From: Betaproteobacteria bacterium | GTDB taxonomy: Bacteria > Pseudomonadota > Gammaproteobacteria > Burkholderiales > UBA9220 | Reading direction: 5' to 3' | Assembly (NCBI GenBank): GCA_003519965.1 | Contig: DOVS01000293.1 | Coordinates: 1-8,277, forward strand | Length of the DNA: 8,277 nt | Shown: piece after piece, positions 6,486 through 8,277 of the stretch | Layout of the letters: every line of letters begins with the position of its first letter | Position numbering within the stretch: the first letter of the stretch is position 1 | Translations under genes and position numbers: made by a program | The notes under the pieces: generated by a model | Told to the model about the DNA's origin: nothing | What the model saw: only the letters and a program-made list of their open reading frames with translations | Database searches by the model: none

Positions 6486-7484
6486 TTACGCCCAGCGCAT
6501 GCCGCCGCGGCGCACTGTGTCGATTCCCTCGCTGTCCATCGAATCCGGCGTGTCTCCTTCCAAGCGGTAGGTTTCGATATTGTGGTTGGCCAGCGCCTGC
6601 AAGTGCGCCACTTCTTTTTCGGCGCGTTCGTTTTCCTGAGACAAATGACGGAAGCGCTGTTGCGCGTTGAGATAGTCGGCGACCGGGCGGACGTTCCGAA
6701 TCGGCATAGCGCCGGTGAGACGACCGCGTTCCAGTTCGATCACCGGGAATAGACCGCTTTGAACCGCGAGCCGCGCCACGGCGATGCTCTGATCGCCTTC
6801 GTGCCCCCAGCCCAGCGGACAAGGCGCGTGAATCTGGAGGAACGTCGGCCCCTCGATGGCCAACGCCCGCCGTACTTTTTTCCGAATATCGGATGGGTAG
6901 GCGACCGAGGCGGTGGCGGCGTAGGGGATGTGATGCGCGGCGATGATGGAGATAATATCTTTCTTGAGATGGCGTTTGCCCATCCGCTCTTTGCCGGAGG
7001 GCGAGGTGGTGGTGATGGCGGCGTGAGGCGTTGAACTGGAGCGCTGAATACCGGTGTTCATATACGCTTCGTTATCGTAGCAGACGTAGAGCACGTTGTG
7101 GCCGCGCTCCAGCATGCCGGAGAGCGCCTGAAAACCAATGTCGAAAGTGCCGCCGTCGCCGCCGAATGCGAGCACCTTCGTACTTTTGCCGCGCACCTTG
7201 AGCGCTGCTTCCATGCCCGCGGCGATTGCGCCGGTATTTTCGAATAGGGAGTGCATCCAGGGCACGCGCCAGGCCGATTCCGGCCAAGGGGTGGTGAAAA
7301 TTTCCAGGCAGCCGGTGGCGTTGGCGACTACGACGTCGGGGCCAGCGGCCTCGGTGACGAGCCGGGCGGCCAGCGCCTGGCCGCAACCCAGGCAGGCGCG
7401 GTGGCCGGATTCCAGCGCGCGGAAGCGCGGCTGCCGGTTACGCAAGTCAGCGCTGGAAACGCTGGCGGTCGAACGATTGCTCAT
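6486..7484 (-). CDS. porB: Pyruvate/2-oxoacid:ferredoxin oxidoreductase beta subunit (PorB-like)
   Basis: This 332-residue protein is the thiamine-pyrophosphate-binding beta subunit of a 2-oxoacid:ferredoxin oxidoreductase. In the family it catalyses CoA-dependent oxidative decarboxylation (or the reverse carboxylation) with alpha, gamma and delta partners. The [4Fe-4S] ligands are C31 and C34 (HRACLGCGQAL), C59 (NATGCLEIF) and C222 (HAPCPLGWG). The TPP motif runs from GDGG (109-112) to DNE (137-139). The segment MHSLFENTGAIAAGMEAAL (77-95) and the PCPLGW motif favour a pyruvate-type PorB, but substrate choice is inference. Residues from about 282 on form a charged, probably helical tail past the usual RFxHL ending. 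The ATG at 7484 has a weak GAGG at 4-nt spacing. It is the first gene of a two-gene operon with the GltD-like protein, and no alpha or gamma gene adjoins it. Confidence 0.92.
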   Translation of the reverse strand: MSNRSTASVSSADLRNRQPRFRALESGHRACLGCGQALAARLVTEAAGPDVVVANATGCLEIFTTPWPESAWRVPWMHSLFENTGAIAAGMEAALKVRGKSTKVLAFGGDGGTFDIGFQALSGMLERGHNVLYVCYDNEAYMNTGIQRSSSTPHAAITTTSPSGKERMGKRHLKKDIISIIAAHHIPYAATASVAYPSDIRKKVRRALAIEGPTFLQIHAPCPLGWGHEGDQSIAVARLAVQSGLFPVIELERGRLTGAMPIRNVRPVADYLNAQQRFRHLSQENERAEKEVAHLQALANHNIETYRLEGDTPDSMDSEGIDTVRRGGMRWA

Positions 7485-7650
7485 AGGGCCTCGCTGCGTA
7501 TTTCTCGCCGCGGATTTGGCGAGAGTGCTTAAATAACGTCTAGCTTAACGGCATAATGCGAATCTAATATTAACAAAGCTAAACGAAAACACAACGCCGC
7601 TCGCAGTTGTGTGTCGATGGTTTTATGCAACCGCTGACCGAAAGTGCGCC
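7485..7650. promoter_or_regulatory. Divergent promoter region between porB and the WbuC-like gene
   Basis: This 166-nt spacer lies between two divergently oriented genes and must hold the start sites for porB (minus) and probably for the cupin gene (plus). Its centre (about 7525-7590) is clearly richer in A and T than the flanking coding DNA. Possible -10-like hexamers include CATAAT (7552-7557, plus) and its minus-strand counterpart CATTAT. No convincing pair of -35 and -10 boxes at 16-18 nt spacing stands out, so exact promoters are not called. TAGCTT (7541-7546) and AAGCTA (7576-7581) form a weak, widely spaced inverted repeat. Confidence 0.5.
7503..7524. repeat. 7-bp inverted repeat in the porB leader, possible operator or hairpin
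   Basis: TCTCGCC (7503-7509) and GGCGAGA (7518-7524) are perfect reverse complements separated by 8 nt. The element lies 19-40 nt upstream of the porB start codon on the porB side of the divergent spacer. It could act as an operator or as a leader hairpin in the porB mRNA. No regulator gene is visible in the window, and short GC-rich repeats can arise by chance. Confidence 0.35.
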
Positions 7651-8127
7651 ATGACGAATCCGTGTTGGATCGATCGCTCCTTGCTCGACGAAATTTCCCG
7701 CGCGGCGGTGGATAGCGCCCGCCGCCGCCGCAACCATAACTTTCATTCTCACGACGACGCGATCTGCCATCGCTTGCTGAATGCCGTCGAACCCGATTCG
7801 TACATTCCGCCGCATCGCCACTTGGACGCCAGCAAGGACGAGGCGATGATTATTTTGCGCGGCCGCTTGGGTGTGGTGTTTTTCGATGTCGAGGGCAATA
7901 TCGCGTCTACCGCGGTATTGCAGCCTGGCGGCGAGACGGTGGCGGTGAATATTCCCCATGGCGTATTCCATTCGGTATTGGGGCTAGAAGAGGGCGTCGT
8001 TTTTTTCGAAGCCAAGGCCGGCCCCTATCGGCCACTGTCGGCGGAGGAAAAAGCGCCTTGGGCGCCGGCGGAGGACGCGCCGGACGCCGCTGCCTATTAT
8101 CGGCGGCTGCGCCGTCTTTTTGCTTGA
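7651..8127 (+). CDS. WbuC-family cupin-fold protein, probable metal-binding
   Basis: This 158-residue single-domain cupin is divergent from porB. Putative metal ligands in the cupin motifs are H55 and H57 (PPHRHLDASKDE), E64, and H107 (IPHGVFHSVLGLE). The family-typical flanks are present: an early RRNHNFHSHDD segment (26-36), a RLLNAVEPDSYIPPHRH run (41-57), and a C-terminal FFEAKAGPYRPLS (118-130) followed by KAPWAP. WbuC was named from O-antigen gene clusters and its reaction is unknown to me, so no function is given. The ATG at 7651 is chosen because it directly precedes the conserved WIDRSLL start region. An in-frame GTG at 7609 would add 14 residues with no family likeness. The Shine-Dalgarno sequence is weak. 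The gene ends 14 nt before the stop of a convergent acylphosphatase gene. Confidence 0.85.
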   Translation: MTNPCWIDRSLLDEISRAAVDSARRRRNHNFHSHDDAICHRLLNAVEPDSYIPPHRHLDASKDEAMIILRGRLGVVFFDVEGNIASTAVLQPGGETVAVNIPHGVFHSVLGLEEGVVFFEAKAGPYRPLSAEEKAPWAPAEDAPDAAAYYRRLRRLFA

Positions 8128-8141
8128 AATACGGCGTCGAG

Positions 8142-8277
8142 TCAATGGGTCGGCAGGCGGTCGAACGTCGTGTAGCCGCCTTCCCCGGCGCACACGTCGA
8201 CATGGTCGACCTGCGCCGCCTGCGGGCCTCGGCGCGCCCAGGCGATGATCGCCGCCACCGCCTCGGGCGCGCCTTGT
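8142..8277 (-). CDS. Acylphosphatase, C-terminal 44 residues (5' end beyond the window)
   Basis: On the minus strand a reading frame is open from the right edge to a TGA at 8142-8144. The 44 visible residues include GAPEAVAAIIAWARRGPQAA (2-21) followed by VDHVDV, and end with GGYTTFDRLPTH. This matches the C-terminal half of acylphosphatases: a helix after the G-x-P-E-A-V turn, the W-x-R-x-GP segment, the V-x-x-V-x-V strand and a final F-x-R-L-P-T. The enzyme hydrolyses acyl phosphates. Its catalytic Arg and Asn lie in the missing N-terminal half, so activity cannot be judged. It converges on the WbuC-like gene with only 14 nt between stop codons. The call rests on a short fragment. Confidence 0.75.
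   Translation of the reverse strand, partial: QGAPEAVAAIIAWARRGPQAAQVDHVDVCAGEGGYTTFDRLPTH

Noticed and set aside
6475..6822. N-terminal extension of the GltD-like protein to 681 residues
   Set aside because: The extra part overlaps porB in another frame, is Arg/Ser-rich with no family likeness, and a good ribosome binding site supports the ATG at 6474.
7464..7475. 12-bp direct repeat GGCGGTCGAACG, also at 8156-8167
   Set aside because: Both copies lie in unrelated coding sequences with no flanking similarity; most likely chance.

Overview
The window is a dense stretch of bacterial genome carrying redox enzymes. It reads as a GC-rich proteobacterium, most likely a gammaproteobacterium. That placement is inference from protein style: a HoxFUYH-type hydrogenase, a Cys-type GST, a WbuC-family cupin and a proteobacterial-style acylphosphatase. 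No rRNA or other phylogenetic marker is present. I see no tRNA, rRNA, CRISPR array, insertion sequence or phage gene.

Left half (1-4666, plus strand): a compact bidirectional, NAD-linked [NiFe]-hydrogenase operon in the order hoxF (only the 3' part), hoxU, hoxY, hoxH, hoxW, then a glutathione S-transferase-like gene. Junctions are tight: hoxF/hoxU overlap by 4 nt, hoxU/hoxY overlap by 8 nt, and the next gaps are 24, 8 and 12 nt. HoxF and HoxU form the NADH-side diaphorase, HoxY and HoxH form the H2-activating module, and HoxW is the protease that trims the HoxH C-terminus after nickel insertion. The GST-like protein has a Cys-Pro-Phe active site and sits in the operon although it is not a standard Hox component. 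hoxE and the hyp maturation genes are not visible; they could lie outside the window.

Middle and right (4777-7484, minus strand): a two-gene operon, transcribed toward the hox operon. Its first gene is a pyruvate/2-oxoacid:ferredoxin oxidoreductase beta subunit (porB-like). The second is a 565-residue GltD-like FAD/NAD(P)H oxidoreductase with a C-terminal double [4Fe-4S] ferredoxin (PorD-like) domain. No alpha or gamma subunit gene is next to them, so either the partner is encoded elsewhere or this is an unusual split enzyme. The two operons meet tail to tail over a 110-nt spacer with overlapping inverted repeats.

Far right: an AT-rich divergent spacer (7485-7650) separates porB from a plus-strand WbuC-family cupin. 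The cupin ends 14 nt from the stop codon of a convergent, truncated acylphosphatase gene that runs off the right edge.

Taken together, the window joins H2/NAD(H) chemistry with 2-oxoacid/ferredoxin/NAD(P)H chemistry. A shared role in fermentative or micro-oxic redox balancing is plausible, but only proximity supports it.
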